From an uncultured Thermoanaerobacteraceae bacterium (GTDB lineage: Bacteria > Bacillota > DSM-12270 > Thermacetogeniales > Thermacetogeniaceae), in assembly GCA_937914965.1 (NCBI GenBank), contig CALGIY010000079.1:1-7905 (forward strand): DNA of 7,905 bases, in the 5' to 3' direction. The stretch's first letter is position 1, and the number at the start of each line of letters is the position of its first letter. A model generated the notes under the pieces. That model was not told the DNA's origin, made no database searches, and was given only the letters and a program-made list of their open reading frames with translations. The translations under genes were made by a program, and so were the position numbers. Shown in pieces: positions 5,511 to 7,905 of the stretch.

Positions 5511-6107
5511 TTAATACTCAATTCCCCGCCTGCTGGCGGTACCTTTTTGAAAAGGGTGTTTTCTAGGAGTCATTTCGGTCACCAAATCAGCCCTCTCCAA
5601 AACTTCAGGATGGGCATTACGGCCGGTCAAAATCACCTCAACAAAAGGAAGCTTTTTATCCAGCATAGCCACTACTTCCTCTGTGTTCAGGAATCCTAGA
5701 TGGATGGCTTGGTTGATTTCATCGAGAACCACCAGGTCGTATTCACCAGAAGAAACGGCTTCTTGCGCTGCTTGAAAACCCATGCGGGTCAGCCTTTCAT
5801 GTTCAGTACTGTCCTTGTCCTTACTAGGAAAACACTCACCACAACCATGGCATTTCTCTTCACCCTGTCTGATGATGGTGCTGTACGGGCAGGTGATCCC
5901 GTACTGACGAAAAACGAAATTTGGATAAAGCCTCTGACTGGCAAAGAGTTCTCCGGTATAGGCTCCTCCCTTCAAAAACTGGATAAAGCAGACATAAAAC
6001 CCATGCCCGATCGCTCTGAGAGACTGACCCAGTGCTGCGGTAGTCTTCCCTTTACTGTTACCAGTATAAACCTGGACTAACCCTTTATCCAAGCGCTGTC
6101 TCGGCAT
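5511..6107 (-). CDS. cobO: Cob(I)yrinic acid a,c-diamide / cob(I)alamin adenosyltransferase (CobO/BtuR/CobA type) with Cys cluster
   Basis: Transfers the adenosyl group of ATP to the cobalt of reduced corrinoids, in the cytoplasm, giving the coenzyme form. The 198-residue protein has the family P-loop GNSKGKTT (16-23), VQVYTG before it, FIQFLKG (41-47), VVLDEINQAIHLG (126-138), EVILTGRNAHPEVLERADLVTEM (157-179) and the C-terminal RKHPFQKGTASRRGIEY. In place of the usual short segment after the FLKG region there is a stretch with Cys73, Cys86, Cys89 and Cys92 (C-X12-C-X2-C-X2-C), which looks like a metal or Fe-S site. The ATG follows AAAGGAG by about 7 nt and overlaps the ATPase gene by 23 bp, implying coupled translation and a role in handling the imported corrinoid. 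Confidence 0.95.
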   Translation of the reverse strand: MPRQRLDKGLVQVYTGNSKGKTTAALGQSLRAIGHGFYVCFIQFLKGGAYTGELFASQRLYPNFVFRQYGITCPYSTIIRQGEEKCHGCGECFPSKDKDSTEHERLTRMGFQAAQEAVSSGEYDLVVLDEINQAIHLGFLNTEEVVAMLDKKLPFVEVILTGRNAHPEVLERADLVTEMTPRKHPFQKGTASRRGIEY

Positions 6108-7383
6108 CTTCTTTCTCCTTTCTAATATCTTGAACTACCCTCAAAACACCAAGCTGGTCAGAGAGCATAAGAAGCCCCTTTTCCTGTAGCTTTGAACTCA
6201 GTTGTACAACTTGTCCTCCGGTGTAATCCCGTTCAGGTAAATGATCAGGGTCAACTAGATAACAACGTTTCTGGGACAAAAGGAGCGGTTCCAAGATTTG
6301 AACATTGAGCAGATTGCCCCGGCCAAAAGGAGTTTCCAGGAGAAAAATCGCATCTGCCTCCAAGGCTAGCTTGAGATTGGCCTCATAACTCTGTTTACTA
6401 ATTGGAGAAAATGGCTTTTCTTCGACAACCTGCAGTCCCAGTGCATGCCCAACCTCCCAGTCGGTGTCCTGAATATTCAAAACCCCGGCAGTGACCGTGC
6501 ATCCCATTCTAGTCAGGTGTCCCATGATGGATCCACCTACACCCCCTCCACAAATCAGGTGAATACGAGGATGTATTGAGTCTACCTGGCGCTCTCCAGC
6601 CAGCGGTAAGAGCACAATCTGCGGGATACCGGTCAACGGATGCTTGATCACCAGGACATCGGTATTATATACATCTTTAATGTTCTCTGCGGTCAGCACT
6701 TCTTCCGGGGTACCTGCCGCAAAGATTTTCCCTTTATGTAAAATAATCAACTGTTCACTGAACTGTACCGCCATATTTAAATCATGAAAAATACCGATTA
6801 CCGTTACCCCGCGTTTGCTGTTCATATCTTTCAAGAGATTGAGCACTTCTAGCTGAGCGCTCAAGTCAAGATGAGCAACAGGTTCATCCAGCAAGATGAT
6901 CTGAGGGTCCTGGGCCAATGCCCGGGCTAAGATCACTTTTTGCCGTTCTCCTCCACTTAACTCCAGAACACTGCGATCTTTAAGGTGCCAGCAGTTGGCT
7001 GACTCCATAGCTTCACGCACTATCTTGATATCTTCTTCACTTTCCTGAGCAAATCTTCCTAGGTGAGGGTGCCTTCCCATCATCACTACTTCTAAAACAG
7101 AAAAGGGAAAATGTATCTCCGATTCCTGGGGTACCACCGCCACCTGCTTAGCAAAATCCTGCCGGGATATCTTGCTTAGTTCTTCCTCTTGAAAATAGAC
7201 AACACCGCGCGTTGGTTGCAAAGCTGCAGCAATTGTTTTCAACAGGGTGGATTTACCTGCTGCATTAGGCCCAATGATCCCCAGAAAACTGCCTGGAGCA
7301 ACATCGAGATTAACCCCCTGCAGGACCTGGTGAGATCCGTAACTGCATTCTACCCCGTGTATTTTAAAAACTAGACGTTCCAT
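6085..7383 (-). CDS. FecE/BtuD-type ABC transporter ATPase with extra C-terminal domain
   Basis: Cytoplasmic ATPase powering a corrinoid, heme or siderophore importer. Residues 1-255 form a complete ABC domain: Walker A GPNAAGKS (38-45), Q-loop Gln86, a HPHLGRF stretch typical of the FecE group (105-111), signature LSGGERQ (142-148), Walker B IILLDEP (162-168, Glu167), D-loop HLD (171-173) and switch His200. Ordinary members end near 255-270. This one continues to 432 with a second domain from about 271, opening with HPRIHLICGGGVGGS, a glycine-rich turn after a beta strand that looks Rossmann-like, and continuing with EADAIFLLETPFGRGN (342-357). GGGGAG precedes the ATG by about 8 nt. The permease gene ends 21 nt upstream and cobO overlaps its end. 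The cobO link favours a corrinoid substrate; iron chelate remains possible. Confidence 0.92.
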   Translation of the reverse strand: MERLVFKIHGVECSYGSHQVLQGVNLDVAPGSFLGIIGPNAAGKSTLLKTIAAALQPTRGVVYFQEEELSKISRQDFAKQVAVVPQESEIHFPFSVLEVVMMGRHPHLGRFAQESEEDIKIVREAMESANCWHLKDRSVLELSGGERQKVILARALAQDPQIILLDEPVAHLDLSAQLEVLNLLKDMNSKRGVTVIGIFHDLNMAVQFSEQLIILHKGKIFAAGTPEEVLTAENIKDVYNTDVLVIKHPLTGIPQIVLLPLAGERQVDSIHPRIHLICGGGVGGSIMGHLTRMGCTVTAGVLNIQDTDWEVGHALGLQVVEEKPFSPISKQSYEANLKLALEADAIFLLETPFGRGNLLNVQILEPLLLSQKRCYLVDPDHLPERDYTGGQVVQLSSKLQEKGLLMLSDQLGVLRVVQDIRKEKEDAETALG

Positions 7384-7404
7384 AAAAAAAGCTCCCCTCT
7401 ATCT

Positions 7405-7905
7405 TTAAAAGTAGCCCCTGTTTTTGCGGGTCCGCAATAAATACATGAAAAAAGGAGCGCCTAGAAATGCCGTAACAACCCCTACTGGAAGTTCCACTGG
7501 TGCCACAACCACTCGTGCCAAGATATCTGCCCAGATTAAAAAAATTCCCCCGCCAACTGCCGAAACCGGCAGTAAGACACGGTGGTCTGGGCCCAGTATA
7601 AGCCGCACTATGTGAGGAACTATTAACCCCACAAAACCGATAGTCCCGGCCAGGGATACAGCAATACCAGTCAGAAGAGTTGCCAGCAGCATTATTATTC
7701 TCTTGGTTTTTTCTACAGATACCCCCAGTTGACCTGCCGTCTCCTCACCAAAGGTCATAATATTCAAATCACGTCCAAAGAAACAGAGCAGGATAATCCC
7801 CACCACCAGTAAGGGCAGAGTATAAGCAAAATACTCGCTTCCCCTGAGCCCCAGGTTACCCATCAGCCAATAGATAACCTGCTGTAGATTTTGCCCTGCT
7901 ACCGT
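7405..7905 (-). CDS. FecCD/BtuC-family ABC transporter permease, C-terminal part, cut by window edge
   Basis: The frame is open to base 7905 and continues beyond it; 166 residues, about half of a usual permease of some 330-350, are seen. The Met at 7863 is internal: upstream codons read TVAGQNLQQVIYWLMGNL, a typical internal FecCD stretch. At least four hydrophobic segments follow. Family hallmarks are GEETAGQLGV, the coupling region facing the ATPase, then GTIGFVGLIVPHIVRLILGPDHR, and near the end PVELPVGVVTAFLGAPFFMYLLR. It forms the membrane channel with the ATPase encoded 21 nt downstream. A substrate-binding protein gene would be expected further upstream, outside the window. Substrate is corrinoid, heme or siderophore; cobO downstream favours corrinoid. 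Confidence 0.93.
   Translation of the reverse strand, partial: TVAGQNLQQVIYWLMGNLGLRGSEYFAYTLPLLVVGIILLCFFGRDLNIMTFGEETAGQLGVSVEKTKRIIMLLATLLTGIAVSLAGTIGFVGLIVPHIVRLILGPDHRVLLPVSAVGGGIFLIWADILARVVVAPVELPVGVVTAFLGAPFFMYLLRTRKNRGYF

Overview
The window reads as chromosomal DNA of a low-to-mid G+C Gram-positive bacterium of the class Clostridia, possibly a Peptococcaceae-like anaerobe. The signs are Shine-Dalgarno sites of the AGGAGG type, GTG and TTG starts, a stand-alone AroH chorismate mutase, a HutP-family protein, a class II EPSP synthase, an 8-Cys clostridial ferredoxin and the gene order aroA-cmk-plsC. The genus is inference. Every gene I can support lies on the minus strand; the plus-strand open frames are shadows. 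Descriptions below follow the direction of transcription, from high to low coordinates.

Region 1 (7905-5511) is a corrinoid or iron-chelate module. It holds the 3' part of a FecCD/BtuC-type permease (cut by the window edge), its ATPase with an extra C-terminal domain of about 160 residues, and CobO, the cob(I)alamin/cobyrinate adenosyltransferase, which overlaps the ATPase gene by 23 bp. Importing a corrinoid and then adenosylating it is the simplest joint role.

Region 2 (5430-3587) holds two unrecognised proteins (one soluble, one membrane-anchored), a HutP-family protein and AroH. A long imperfect hairpin that would bury the ribosome binding site precedes the membrane protein.

Region 3 (3590-3274) is a self-contained ferredoxin unit: a near-consensus sigma-A promoter whose -35 box contains the aroH stop codon, a 59-residue 2[4Fe-4S] ferredoxin, and a strong intrinsic terminator.

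Region 4 (3276-1) has a possible promoter and a leader of about 130 nt, then aroF (DAHP synthase without its regulatory domain), aroA (EPSP synthase), cmk (CMP kinase) and the start of plsC. It links the shikimate pathway to nucleotide and phospholipid synthesis. AroF and AroA feed chorismate, and AroH turns chorismate into prephenate. No tyrA lies between aroF and aroA.

Most of the window is ordinary housekeeping. The parts worth a second look are the hairpin at 4911-4964, the ATPase C-terminal domain, the Cys cluster in CobO, the HutP-like protein and the DAHP synthase that begins at a domain boundary. I saw no CRISPR array, insertion sequence, tRNA, rRNA or phage gene.
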